Shown: positions 49,426 through 63,760 of the stretch, piece by piece | Position numbering within the stretch: position 1 is the first letter of the stretch | How the letters are laid out: each line of letters starts with the position of its first letter | Source of the DNA: Archivesica marissinica | Lineage: Eukaryota > Mollusca > Bivalvia > Venerida > Vesicomyidae | Direction of reading: 5' to 3' | Length of the DNA stretch: 64,000 bases | Assembly (NCBI GenBank): GCA_014843695.1 | Contig: CM026391.1 | Span: 41,826,598-41,890,597, forward strand | The notes under the pieces: model-generated | Database searches by the model: none | The model's input: only the letters and a program-made list of their open reading frames with translations | Told to the model about the DNA's origin: nothing | Made by a program: the position numbers and the translations under genes

Positions 49426-49525
49426 TTCTCTACATGTGTATAGATTGTTGCTCTCTACATGTGTATAGATTGTTGCTCTCTACATGTGTATAGATTGTTG
49501 CTCTCTACATGTGTATAGATTGTTG
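49426..49525 (+). repeat. minisatellite, four copies of a 25-bp unit
   Basis: CTCTCTACATGTGTATAGATTGTTG-type units end at 49450, 49475, 49500 and 49525. The copies are almost identical, and only the first base or two of copy 1 differ. The unit length equals that of satellite 4 but the sequence is unrelated. Confidence 0.93.
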
Positions 49526-49869
49526 CTCTCTCCTATTGGATGGAATAAATATATTATTATAGTATTTGCCAGGAAGATAACCATGTTGAAAATACTTTAT
49601 GCTACCAAAGCCGTTCAAATAATATCGTATGCTGCGCAACACTAGATACAGTTTAAGCTGGAAAACACATATATAGCGGTGTACTTGTAATTTAGTATTG
49701 ATTGTGTTTGTTGCAAACCTATGAGCTTTTATTTTGATGATAAATATTCAGTGTTGAAAAAAATATTGAAGATCAGAGTTACACACACATATTAGCTCAT
49801 GGTGCAGTCAGAGTAGAGTTGATCGTGATATTTGGCCGTCACCCAGGGCAGATGTAATATGTAATTTTT
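49526..49869. other. unique sequence, nothing recognised
   Basis: Non-coding AT-rich stretch between the minisatellite and the SINE. Confidence 0.5.
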
Positions 49870-50128
49870 CCAATGCCATGCCGATTTGATTTGTTTGTGT
49901 CATAATTTTATGGCAACTCTCCAGCTATTATTGGTGGAGGAAAACCCCGGGTGCCCCTCCGATCAGTATGCCAGGCACAGCCGGACACCAGGATATAAGC
50001 ACAGCCATTTCGCAAGCCAGCTTCCTTACCTTAAATAATTCAACATCTCCCAGGTTTAAACATACAGCGGTGAGAAGATATTTGAAGTCGACGACCTTAA
50101 CTACTCGACCATGGAGGCACATCCAATG
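49870..50128 (-). mobile_element. tRNA-derived SINE, minus strand, next to satellite 4
   Basis: On the minus strand, an A-box-like TGGTCGAGTAGTTAAGG (50116-50094) and a degraded B-box region (GTTTAAACCTGG) are followed by a body with AAGGAAGCTTGCGAAATGGC and GGGGTTTTCCTCCACCA, as in mollusc tRNA SINEs. The head resembles that of the element at 42811, but the body differs. An open frame across it is not a gene. The first satellite 4 unit begins about 12 bp from its 5' end. Confidence 0.7.
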
Positions 50129-52069
50129 CCACACTGATGCAATGGAAGGGAGATGTAATGTGGATGGACGTGAGGAGATATAATGTGGGTGGAGGGAGAA
50201 GAAACAATGTGGTTGGAAGTGAGGAAATCCATGTGGATGGAAGGGAAGAAATACAGTGTTGATGGACGTGAGGAGTTATAATGTGGATGGAAGGAGGTAC
50301 AATGTGGATGGAAGGAGGTACAATGTGGATGGAAGGGAGGAGATACAATGTGGATGGAAGGAAGTACAATGTGGACGGAAGGGAGGAGGTACAATGTGGA
50401 TGGAAGTGAGGAGATACAATGTGGATGGAAGGGAGGAGATACAATGTGGATGGAAGGATGTACAATGTGGATGGAAGGGAGGAGGTACAATGTGGATGGA
50501 AGGGAGGATATACAATGTGGATGGAAGGGAGGATATACAATGTGGATGGAAGGGAGGAGATACAATGTGGATGGAAGGGAGGAGGTACAATGTGGATGGA
50601 AGGAGGAGGTACAATGTGGATGGAAGGGAGGAGATACAATGTGGATGGAAGGGAGGAGATACAATGTGGATGGAAGGGAGGAGATACAATGTGGATGGAA
50701 GGGAGGAGGTACAATGTGGATGGAAGGGAGGAGATACAATGTGGATGGAAGGGAGGAGATACAATGTGGATGGATGGAGGTACAATGTGGATGGAAGGGA
50801 GGAGATACAATGTGGATGGAAGGGAGGAGATACAATGTGGATGGATGGAGGTACATGTGGATGGAAGGGAGGAGTTACAATGTGGATGGATGGAGGTACA
50901 ATGTGGATGGAAGGAGATACAATGTGGATGGAAGGAGGTACAATGTGGATGGAAGGAGGTACAATGTGGATGGAAGGGAGGAGGTACAATGTGGATGGAA
51001 GGGAGGAGATACAATGTGGATGGAAGGGAGGAGGTACAATGTGGATGGAAGTGAGGAGGTACAATGTGGATGGAAGGGAGGAGGTACAATGTGGATGGAA
51101 GGGAGGAGATACAATGTGGATGGAAGGGAGGAGATACAATGTGGATGGAAGGGAGGAGATACAATGTGGATGGAAGGGAGGAGGTACAATGTGGATGGAA
51201 GGGAGGAGGTACAATGTGGATGGAAGGGAGGAGGTACAATGTGGATGGAAGGAGGAGATACAATGTGGATGGAAGGGAGGAGATACAATGTGGATGGAAG
51301 GGAGGAGGTACAATGTGGATGGAAGGGAGGAGATACAATGTGGATGGAAGGGAGGAGATACAATGTGGATGGATGGAGGTACAATGTGGATGGAAGGGAG
51401 GAGATACACTGTGGATAGAAGGGAGGAGATACAATGTGGATGGATGGAGGTACAATGTGGATGGAAGGGAGGAGTTACAATGTGGATGGATGGAGGTACA
51501 ATGTGGATGGAAGGAGATACAATGTGGATGGAAGAAAGGAGATACAATGTGGATGGAAGGAGGTACAATGTGGATGGAAGTGAGGAGGTACAATGTGGAT
51601 GGAAGGGAAGAAATACAGTGTGGATGGAAGGGAGGAGATACAATGTGGATGGAAGGAGGTACAATGTGGATGGAAGGAAGGAGATACAATATGGATGGAT
51701 GGAGGTACAATGTGGATGGAAGGAGATATAATGTGGATGGAAGGAGGTACAATGTGGATAGAAGGGAGGAGATTCAATGTGGATGGAAGGAGGTACAATG
51801 TGGATGGAAGGCAGGAGATACAATGTGGATGGAAGGAGAAACAATGTGGATGGATGGAGGTACAATGTGGATGGAAGGAGATATAATGTGGATGGAAGGA
51901 GGTACAATGTGGATAGAAGGGAGGAGATACAATGTGGATGGAAGGAAGTACACTGTGGATGGAAGGAGATATAATGTGGATGGAAGGAGGTACACTGTGG
52001 ATGGAAGGGAGGTGATACAATGTGGATGGAAGGGAGGAGATACAATGTGTATGGAATGGAAGATATACA

Positions 52070-53420
52070 ATGTGGATGGAAGGAAGGAGAAACAATGTGG
52101 ACGGAAGGAAGGAAACACAATGTGGATGGACGTGAGGAAATCCATGTGGATGGAAGGGAAGAAATACAGTGTGGATGGACGTGAGGAGGTATAATGTGGA
52201 TGGAAGGGAGGAGATACAATGTGGGTGGAAGGGAGGAGATACAATGTGGATGGAAGTGAGGAGATATAATGTGGATGGAAGGGAGGAGATACAATGTGGG
52301 TGGAAGGGAGGAGATACAATGTGGATGGAAGTGAGGAGATACAATGTGGATGGAAGGGAGGATATACAATGTTGATGGAAGGGAGGAGAAACAATGTGGA
52401 TGGAAAGGAGCAAAAACAATGTGGATGGAAGGGACGAAATACAATGTGGATGGAAGGGAGGAGATACAATGTGGATGGAAGTGAGGAGATACAATGTGGA
52501 TGGAAGGGAGGAGATACAATGTGGATGGAAGGAAGGAGAAACAATGTGGATGGACGTGAGGAGATATAATGTGGATGGAGGGAGAAGAAACAATGTGGAT
52601 GGAGGGAGGAGATACAATGTGAATGGAAGGGAGTATATACAATGTGGATGGAAGGGAGGAGAAACAATGTGGATGGACGTGAGGAGGTACAATGTGGATG
52701 GAGGGAGAAGAAACAATGTGGAGGGAGGGAGGAGAAACAATGTGGATGGACATGAGGAGATATAATCTGGATGGAAGGGAGGAAATACAATGTGGATGGA
52801 AGGTAGGAGATACAACGTGGATGGAAGGGAGGAGGTACAATGTGGATGGAAGGGAGGAGATACAATGTGGATGGAAGTGAGGAGATACAATGTGGATGGA
52901 AGGGAGGAGGTACAATGTGGATGGAAGGGAGGAGGTACAATGTGGATGGAAGCGAGGAGAAACAATGTGGGTGTAATGGAGGAGAAACAATATGGATGGA
53001 AGTGAGAATATACAATGTGGATGGAAGAGAGGAGAAACAATGTGGATGGAAGTGAGGATATCCAATGTGGATGGAAGGGAGGAGGTACAATGTGGATGGA
53101 AGAGAGGAGGTACAATGTGGATGGAAGAGAGGAGATACAATGTGGATGGAATGGAGGAGAAACAATGTGGATGGAAGTGAGGATATTACAATGTGGATGG
53201 AAGAGAGGAGAAACAATGTGGATGGAAGGGAGGATATACAATGTGGATGGAAGGAGTTATAATGTGGATGGAAGGAGGTACAATGTGGATGGAAGGAGGT
53301 ACAATGTGGATGGTTGTGAGGAGGTATAATATGGATGGAAGGGAGGAGGTACAATGTGGATGGAAGAGAGGAGATACAATGTGGATGGAAGGGAGGAGAA
53401 ACAATGTGGATGGAAGGAGG
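52070..53420 (+). repeat. higher-order block in satellite 4, copy A
   Basis: Contains rare variants in order: GAAATCCATG, GAAATACAGTG, AAGGAGCAAAAAC, GAGGATATTACAATG and GGTTGTGAGGAGG. The same order recurs about 3 kb to the right. Confidence 0.75.
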
Positions 53421-55229
53421 TACAATGTGGGTAGGGAGGAGGTATAATGTGGATGGAAGGAGGAGGTATACTGTGGATGGAAGGAGGTACAATGTGGATG
53501 GAAGGAGGAACAATGTGGATGGAAGGGAGGAGCTACAATGTGGATGGAAGGGAGGAGGTACAATGTGGATGGAAGGGAGGAGAAACAATGTGGATGGAAT
53601 GGAGAAGAAACAATGTGGATGGAAGGGAGGAGATACAATGTGGATGAAAGGAGGTACAATGTGGATGGAAGGAGGTACAGTGTGGATAGAAGGAGGTACA
53701 GTGTGGATGGAAGGGAGGAGAAAAAATGTGGATGGAAATGAGGAGGTACAATGTGGATGGACGGGAGGACGTACAATGTGGATAGAAGGGAGAAGGTACA
53801 ATGTGGATGGAAGGGAGAAAGTACAATGTGAATGGAAGGGAGGAGGTACAATGCGGACGGAAGGGAAGATACACAATGTGGATGGAAGTGAGGAGAAACA
53901 ATGTGGATGGAAGTGAGGAGATGCAAGGTGGATGGAAGTGAGGAGAAACAATGTGGATGGAAGGAGGTACAATGTGTATGGAAGGAGGAGGTACAATGTG
54001 GACGGAAGGGAAGATATACAATGTGGATGGAATGGAAGATATACAATGTGGATGGAAGGGAAGAGGTACAATGTGGATGGAAGGGAGGAGGTACAATGTG
54101 GATGGAAGGGAGGATACAATGTGGACGGAAGGGATATACAATGTGGATGGAAGGGAGTACAATGTGATGGAAGGGAGAGGTACAATGTGGTTAAGATGAG
54201 GTACTATGTACGGAAGGGAAGATATACAATGTGGATGGAAGGGAGGAGGTACAATGTGGATGGAAGTGAGGAGATACAATGTGAATGGAAGTTAGGGGAT
54301 ACAATGTGGATGGAAGTGAGGATATACAATGTGGATGGAAGGGATGAGGTATACTGTGGATCGAAAGGAGGAGGTACAATGTGGACGGAAGGGAATATAT
54401 ACAATGTGGATGGAAGGGAGGAGGAACAATTTGGATGGAAGGGGGAGGTACAATGTGAATGGAAGTGATGAGATACAATGTGGATGGAAGTGAGGGGATA
54501 CAATGTGGATGGAATGGAGGAGGTACAATGTGGACGGAAGGGAAGATATACAATGTGGATGGAAGGAGGAGGTACATTGTGGACGGAAGGGAAAATATAC
54601 GATGTGGATGGAAGGAGGAGGTACAATGTGCATGGAAGTGAGGAGATACAATGTGGATGGAATGGAGGAGGTACAATGTGGACGGAAGGGAAGATATACA
54701 ATGTGGATGGAAGGAGGAGGTACAATGTGCATGGAAGTGAGGAGATACAATGTGGATGGAAGGGAGGAGGTACTATATGGATGGAAGGGAAGATATACAA
54801 TGTGGATGGAAGAGAGGAGGTACAATGTGGATGGAAGGGAGGAGATACAATGTGGATGGAAGGAGGTACAATGTGGATTGTGGATGGATGTGAGGAGGTA
54901 CAATGTGGATGGAAGGGAGGAGGTACAATGTGGATGGAAGTGAGGAGGTACAATGTGGATGGACGGGAGGAGGTACAATGTGGATGGAAGGGAGAAGGTA
55001 CAATGTGGATGGAAGAGAGAAAGTACAATGTGAATGGAATGGAGGAGGTACAATGCGGACGGAAGGGAAGATACACAATATGGATGGAAGTGAGGAGAAA
55101 CAATGTGGATGGAAGTGAGGAGATACAATGTGGATGGAAGGAGGTACAATGTGGATGGAAGGGAGGAGGTACAATGTGGACGGAAGGAAAGATATACAAT
55201 GTGGATGGAATGGAAGATATACAATGTGG

Positions 55230-56430
55230 ATGGAAGGAAAGAGATACAATGTGGACGGAAGGAAGGAAACACAATGTGGATGGACGTGAGGAAATCCATG
55301 TGGATGGAAGGGAAGAAATACAGTGTGGATGGACGAGGGGAGATACAATGTGGATGGAAGTGAGGAGATACAATGTGGATGGAAGGGAGGAGATACAATG
55401 TGGATGGAAGGGAGGAGAAACAATGTGGATGGAAAGGAACAAAAACAATGTGGATGGAAGGGACGAAATACAATGTGGATGGAAGGGAGGAGATACAATG
55501 TGGATGGAAGTGAGGAGATACAATGTGGATGGAAGGGAGGAGATACAATGTGTATGGAAGGAAGGAGAAACAATGTGGATGGACGTGAGGAGATATAATG
55601 TGGATGGAGGGAGAAGAAACAATGTGGATGGAGGGAGGAGATACAATGTGGATGGAAGGGAGTATATACAATGTGGATGGAAGGGAGGAGAAACAATGTG
55701 GATGGACGTGAGGAGGTACAATGTGGATGGAGGGAGAAGAAACAATGTGGATGGAGGGAGGAGAAACAATGTGGATGGACGTGATGAGATATAATGTGGA
55801 TTGAAGGGAGGAAATACATGTGGATGGAAGGTAGGAGATACAACGTGGATGGAAGGGAGGAGGTACAATGTGGATGGAAGTGAGGAGATACAATGTGGAT
55901 GGAAGGGAGGAGGTACAATGTGGATGGAAGGGACGAGGTACAATGTGGATGGAGGCGAGGAGAAACAATGTGGGTGTAAGGGAGGAGAAACAATGTGGAT
56001 GGAAGTGAGGATATACAATGTGGATGGAAGAGAGGAGAAACAATGTGGATGGAAGTGAGGATGTCCAATGTGGATGGAAGGGAGGAGGTACAATGTGGAT
56101 GGAAGAGAGGAGGTACAATGTGGATGGAAGAGAGGAGATACAATGTGGATGGAAGGGAGGAGAAACAATGTGGATGGAAGTGAGGATATTACAATGTGGA
56201 TGGAAGAGAGGAGAAACAATGTGGATGGAAGGGAGGATATACAATGTGGATGGAAGGAGTTACAATGTGGATGGAAGGAGGTACAATGTGGATGGTTGTG
56301 AGGAGGTATAATATGGATGGAAGGGAGGAGGTACAATGTGGATGGAAGAGAGGAGATACAATGTGGATGGAAGAGAGGAGAAACAATGTGGATGGAAGGA
56401 GGTACAATGTGGAGGGTAGGGAGGAGGTAT
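55230..56430 (+). repeat. higher-order block in satellite 4, copy B
   Basis: The partner of 52070-53420. The offset is about 3030 bp at AAAGGA(G/A)CAAAAAC and about 2980 bp at GGTTGTGAGGAGG, so small unit losses separate the copies. Confidence 0.75.
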
Positions 56431-59400
56431 AATGTGGATGGAAGGGAGGAGGTATACTGTGGATGGAAGGAGGTACACTGTGGATGGAAGGAGGAACAAT
56501 GTGGATGGAAGGGAGGAGGTACAATGTGGATGGAAGGGAGGAGGTACAATGTGGATGGAAGGGAGGAGAAACAATGTGGATGGAAGGGAGGAGATACAAT
56601 GTGGATGAAAGGAGGTACAATGTGGATGGAAGGAGGTACAGTGTGGATAGAAGGAGGTACAGTGTGGATGGAAGGGAGGAGAAAAAATGTGGATGGAATG
56701 GAGGAGGTACAATGTGGATGGAAGGGAAGATACACAATGTGGATGGAAGTGAGGAGAAACAATGTGGATGGAAGTGAGGATGTACAATGTGGATGGAAGT
56801 GAGGAGGTACAATGTGGATGGAAGTGAGGAGGTACAATGTGGATGGAAGGGAGGAGGTACAATGTGGACGGAAGGGAAGATATAAAATGTGGATGGAATG
56901 GAAGATATACAATGTGGATGGAAGGGAGACGGTACACTGTGTATGGAAGGGAGGAGGTACAATGTGGATGGACGGGAGGAGGTACAATGTGGATGGAAGG
57001 GAGAAGGTACAATGTGGATGGAAGGGAGAAAGTACAATGTGGATGGAAGGGAGGAGTAACAATGCGGATGGAAGGGAGGAGGTACAATGTGGATGGAGGT
57101 GAGGATATACAATGTGGATGGAAGGGAGGAGGTATACTGTGGATCGAAGGGAGGAGGTACAATGTGGACGGAAGGGAAGATATACAATGTGGATGGAAGG
57201 GAGGAGGTACAATTTGGATGGAAGGGAGACGGTACACTGTGTATGGAAGGGAGGAGGTACAATGTGGATGGAAGGGAGGAGGTACAATGTGGATGGAAGT
57301 GAGGAGATACAATGTGGATGGAAGTGAGGAGATACAATGTGGATGGAATGGAGGAGGTACAATGTGGATGGAAGGGAGGAGATACAATGTGGATGGAAGG
57401 GAGGAGGTACAATGTGGATGGAAGGGAAGATAACAATGTGGATGGAAGAGAGGAGGTACTGTGGATGGAATGAGGAGGTACAATGTGGATGGAGGGAGGA
57501 GGTACAATGTGGATGGAAGGAAGGAGGTACAATGTGGATGGAAGGGAGGAGGTACAATGTGGATGGAAGGGAGGAGGTACAATGTGGATGGAATGGAGGA
57601 GGTACAATGTGGATGGAAGGGAGGAGGTACAATGTGGATGGAAGTGAGGAGGTACAATGTGGATGGACGGGAGGAGGTACAATGTGGATGGAAGGGAGAA
57701 GGTACAATGTGGATGGAAGGGAGAAAGTACAATGTGGATGGAAGGGAGAAGTAACAATGCGGATGGAAGGGAAGAGGTACAATGTGGATGGAAGTGAGGA
57801 TATACAATGTGGATGGAATGAGGAAGTATACTGTGGATCGAAGGGAGGAGGTACAATGTGGAAGGAAGGGAAGATATACAATGTGGATGGAAGGGAGGAG
57901 GTACAATTTGGATGGAAGGGAGACAGTACACTGTGTATGGAAGGGAGGAGGTACAATGTGGATGGAAGGGAGGAGGTACAATGTGAATGGAAGTGAGGAG
58001 ATACAATGTGGATGGAAGGGAGGAGGTATACTGTGGATGGAAGGGAGGAGGTACAATGTGGATGGAAGGGAGGAGGTACTATATGGATGGAAGGGAAGAT
58101 ATACAATGTGGATGGAAGAGAGGAGGTACAATGTGGATGGAAGTGAGGAGGTACAATGTGGATGGAAGGGAGGATATACAATGTGGATGGAAGGGAGGAG
58201 GTACAATGTGGATGGAAGGGAGAAGGTACAATGTGGATGGAAGGGAGAAAGTACAATGTGAATGGAACGGAGGAGGTACAATGCGGACGGAAGGGGAGAT
58301 ACACAATGTGGATGGAAGCGAGGAGAAACAATGTGGATGGAAGTGAGGAGATACAATGTGGATGGAAGTGAGGAGAAACAATGTGGATGGAAGGAGGTAC
58401 AATGTGGATGGAAGGGAGGAGGTACAATGTGGACGGAAGGGAAGAGGTACAATGTGGATGGAAGGGAGGAGGTACAATGTGGATGGAAGTGAGGAGGTAC
58501 AATGTGGATGGAAGGGAGGAGGTACAATGTGGATGGAAGGGAGGAGGTACAATGTGGATGGAAGTGAGGAGATACAATGTGGATGGAATGGAGGAGGTAC
58601 AATGTGGATGGAAGGGAGGAGGTACAATGTGGACGGAAGGGAAGATATACAATGTGGATGGAAGGAGGAGGTACAATGTGGATGGAAGTGAGGAGATACA
58701 ATGTGGATGGAAGGGAGGAGGTACAATGTGGATGGAAGGGAAGATACAATGTGGATGGAAGGGAGGAGTACAATGTGGATGGAAGTGAGGAGGTACAATG
58801 TGGATGGACGGGAGGAGGTACAATGTGGATGGAAGGGAGAAGGTACAATGTGGATGGAAGGGAGAAGTACAATGTGATGGAAGGGAGTACAAGGAGAAGG
58901 AAGATAACAATGTGGATGGAAGGAGGAGATACAATGTGGATGGAAGGAGGAGGTACAATGTGGATGGAAGGGAGGAGGTACAATGTGGATGGAAGGGAGG
59001 AGGTACAATGTGGATGGAAGGGAAGATATACAATGTGGATGGAAGGAGGAGGTACAATGTGGATGGAAGTGAGGAGATACAATGTGGATGGAAGGGAGGA
59101 GGTACAATGTGGATGGAAGGGAAGATATACAATGTGGATGGAAGGGAGGAGGTACAATGTGGATGGAAGTGAGGAGGTACAATGTGGATGGAAGGGAGGA
59201 GGTACAATGTGGATGGAAGGGAGGAGGTACAATGTGGATGGAAGGGAGGAGGTACAATGTGGATGGAAGTGAGGAGGTACAATGTGGATGGACGGGAGGA
59301 GGTACAATGTGGATGGAAGGGAGAAGGTACAATGTGGATGGAAGGGAGAAAGTACAATGTGGATGGAAGGGAGGAGGTACAATGCGGACGGAAGGGAAGA

Positions 59401-62400
59401 TACACAATGTGGATGGAAGTGAGGAGATACAATGTGGATGGAAGTGAGGAGATACAATGTGGATGGAAGGAGGTACAATGTGGATGGAAGGGAGGAGGTA
59501 AATGTGGAGGAAGGAAGAATACAATGTGGATGGAAGGGAAGATATACAATGTGGATGGAAGGGAGGAGGTACAATGTGGATGGAAGGGAGGAGGTACAAT
59601 GTGGACGGAAGGGAAGATATACAATGTGGATGGAAGGAGGAGGTACAATGTGGATGGAAGTGAGGAGGTACAATGTGGATGGAAGGGAGGAGGTACAATG
59701 TGGATGGAAGTGAGGAGGTACAATGTGGATGGAAGGGAGGAGGTACAATGTGGATGGAAGGGAGAAGGTACAATGTGGATGGAAGGGAGGAGGTACAATG
59801 CGGACGGAAGGGAAGATACACAATGTGGATGGAAGTGAGGAGATACAATGTGGATGGAAGTGAGGAGGTACAATGTGGATGGAAGGGAGAAGGTACAATG
59901 TGGATGGAAGGGAGGAGGTACAATGTGGATGGAAGGGAGGAGGTACAATGTGGATGGAAGGGAGGAGGTACAATGTGGATGGAAGGGAGGAGGTACAATG
60001 TGGATGGAAGGGAGGAGGTACAATGTGGATGGAAGGGAGAAAGTACAATGTGGATGGAAGGGAGGAGGTACAATGTGGATGGAAGGGAGGAGGTACAATG
60101 TGGATGGAAGGGAGGATATACAATGTGGATGGAAGGGAGGAGGTACAATGTGGATGGAAGGGAGGAGGTACAATGTGGATGGAAGGGAGGAGGTACAATG
60201 TGGATGGAAGGGAGGAGGTACAATGTGGATGGAAGGGAGAAGGTACAATGTGGATGGAAGGGAGGAGGTACAATGTGGATGGAAGGGAGGAGGTACAATG
60301 TGGATGGAAGGGAGGAGGTACAATGTGGATCGAAGGAGGAGGTACAATGTGGACGGAAGGGAAGATATACAATGTGGATGGAAGGGAGGAGGTACAATGT
60401 GGATGGAAGGGAGGAGGTACAATGTGGATGGAAGTGAGGAGATACAATGTGGATGGAAGTGAGGAGATACAATGTGGATGGAAGGGAGGAGATACAATGT
60501 GGATGGAAGGGAAGATATACAATGTGGATGGAAGGGAAGATATACAATGTGGATGGAAGGGAGGAGGTACAATGTGGATGGAAGGGAGGAGGTACAATGT
60601 GGATGGAAGTGAGGAGGTACAATGTGGATGGAAGGGAGGAGGTACAATGTGGATGGAAGGGAGAAGGTACAATGTGGATGGAAGGGAGGAGGTACAATGG
60701 GACGGAAGGGAAGATACACAATGTGGATGGAAGTGAGGAGATACAATGTGGATGGAAGTGAGGAGGTACAATGTGGATGGAAGTGAGGAGGTACAATGTG
60801 GATGGAAGGGAGGAGATACAATGTGGATGGAAGGGAGGAGATACAATGTGGATGGAAGGAGGTACAATGTGGATGGAAGGGAGGAGGTACAATGTGGATG
60901 GAAGGGAGGAGGTACAATGTGGATGGAAGGGAGAAGGTACAATGTGGATGGAAGGGAGAAAGTACAATGTGGATGGAAGGGAGGAGGTACAATGCGGACG
61001 GAAGGGAAGATACACAATGTGGATGGAAGTGAGGAGAAACAATGTGGATGGAAGTGAGGAGATACAATGTGGATGGAAGTGAGGAGATACAATGTGGATG
61101 GAAGGAGGTACAATGTGGATGGAAGGGAGGAGGTACAATGTGGATGGAAGGGAAGATATACAATGTGGATGGAAGGGAGGATATACAATGTGGATGGAAG
61201 GGAGGAGGTACAATGTGGATGGAAGGGAGGAGATACAATGTGGATGGAAGGGAGGAGGTACAATGTGGATGGAAGTGAGGAGGTACAATGTGGATGGAAG
61301 GGAGGAGATACAATGTGGATGGAAGGGAGGAGGTACAATGTGGATGGAAGGGAGGAGGTACAATGTGGATGGAAGGGAGGAGGTACAATGTGGATGGAAG
61401 TGAGGAGATACAATGTGGATGGAAGTGAGGAGATACAATGTGGATGGAAGGGAGGAGGTACAATGTGGATGGAAGGGAGGAGGTACAATGTGGACGGAAG
61501 GGAAGATATACAATGTGGATGGAAGAGAGGAGGTACAATGTGGATGGAAGTGAGGAGGTACAATGTGGATGGAAGTGAGGAGGTACAATGTGGACGGAAG
61601 GGAAGATACACAATGTGGATGGAAGCGAGGAGAAACAATGTGGATGGAAGTGAGGAGATACAATGTGGATGGAAGTGAGGAGAAACAATGTGGATGGAAG
61701 GAGGTACAATGTGGATGGAAGGGAGGAGGTACAATGTGGACGGAAGGGAAGATATACAATGTGGATGGAAGGGAGGAGGTACAATGTGGATGGAAGGGAG
61801 GAGGTACAATGTGGATGGAAGGGAGGAGGTACAATGTGGATGGAAGGGAGAAGGTACAATGTGGATGGAAGGGAGGAGGTACAATGTGGATGGAAGGGAG
61901 GAGGTACAATGTGGATGGAAGGGAGGAGGTACAATGTGGATCGAAGGGAGGAGGTACAATGTGGACGGAAGGGAAGATATACAATGTGGATAGAAGGGAG
62001 GAGGTACAATTTGGATGGAAGGGAGGAGGTACAATGTGGATGGAAGTGAGGAGATACAATGTGGATGGAAGTGAGGAGATACAATGTGGATGGAAGGGAG
62101 GAGGTACAATGTGGATGGAAGGGAGGAGGTACAATGTGGATGGAAGGGAAGATGTACAATGTGGATGGAAGGAGGAGGTACAATGTGGATGGAAGGGAGG
62201 AGGTACAATGTGGATGGAAGGGAGGAGGTACAATGTGGATGGAAGGGAGGAGGTACAATGTGGATGGAAGGGAGGAGGTACAATGTGGATGGAAGGGAGG
62301 AGGTACAATGTGGATGGAAGGGAGAAGGTACAATGTGGATGGAAGGGATAAAGTACAATGTGGATGGAAGGGAGGAGTAACAATGCGGATGGAAGGGAGG

Positions 62401-62407
62401 AGGTACA

Positions 62408-63760
62408 ATGTGGATGGAAGTGAGGATATACAATGTGGATGGAAGGGAGGAGGTATACTGTGGATCGAAGGGAGGAGGTACAATGTGGACGGAAGGGAAG
62501 ATATACAATGTGGATGGAAGGGAGGAGGTACAATTTGGATGGAAGGGAGACGGTACACTGTGTATGGAAGGGAGGAGGTACAATGTGGATGGAAGCGAGG
62601 AGGTACAATGTGGATGGAAGTGAGGAGATACAATGTGGATGGAAGTGAGATACAATGTGGATGGAATGGAGAGGTACAATGTGGATGGAAGGGAGGAGGT
62701 ACAATGTGGACGGAAGGGAAGATATACAATGTGGATGGAAGAGTGGTACAATGGGATGGAAGAAGGAGATACAATGTGGATGGAAGGGAGGAGGTACAAT
62801 GTGGATGGAAGGGAGGAGATACAATGTGGATGGAAGAAGGTACAATGTGGATGGAAGGGAGGAGGTACAATGTGGATGGAAGGGAGGAGGTACAATGTGG
62901 ATGGAAGTGAGGAGGTACAATGTGGATGGACGGGAGGAGGTACAATGTGGATGGAAGGGAGAAGGTACAATGTGGATGGAAGGGAGAAGGTACAATGTGT
63001 ATGGAAGGGAGGAGGTACAATGTGGATGGAAGGGAGGAGGTACAATGTGGATGGAAGGGAGGAGGTACAATGTGGACGGAAGGGAATATATACAATGTGG
63101 ATAGAAGGGAGGAGGTACAATTTGGATGGAAGGAAGGAGGTACAATGTGGATGGAAGTGAGGAGAAACAATGTGGATGGAAGTGAGGAGATACAATGTGG
63201 ATGGAAGTGAGGATATACAATGTGGACGGAAGGGAAGATATACAATGTGGATGGAATGGAAGATATACAATGTGGATGGAAGGGAGGAGGTACAATGTGG
63301 ATGGAAGGGAGGAGGTACAATGTGGATGGAAGGGAGGAGGTACAATGTGGATGGAAGTGAGGAGGTACAATGTGGATGGACGGGAGGAGATACAATGTGG
63401 ATGGAAGGGAGGAGATACAATGTGGATGGAAGTGAGGAGATACAATGTGGATGGAAGGGAGAAGGTACAATGTGGATGGAAGGGATAAAGTACAATGTGG
63501 ATGGAAGGGAGGAGTAATAATGCGGATGGAAGGGAGGAGGTACAATGTGGATGGAAGTGAGGATATACAATGTGGATGGAAGGGAGGAGGTATACTGTGG
63601 ATCGAAGGGAGGAGGTACAATGTGGACGGAAGGGAAGATATACAATGTGGATGGAAGGGAGGAGGTACAATTTGGATGGAAGGGAGACGGTACACTGTGT
63701 ATGGAAGGGAGGAGGTACAATGTGGATGGAAGCGAGGAGGTACAATGTGAATGGAAGTGA
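62408..63760 (+). repeat. local duplication in satellite 4 (1137-bp shift)
   Basis: The variant run GAGGATATAC, GGTATACTGTGGATCG, GGACGG, CAATTTGG and GGAGACGGTACACTGTG spans about 62408-62623 and recurs exactly 1137 bp later at about 63545-63760. Related runs lie near 57087 and 57782. Confidence 0.75.

Noticed and set aside
49928..50183. Small open frames on both strands beside satellite 4
   Set aside because: They lie in the minus-strand SINE and the first repeat units.
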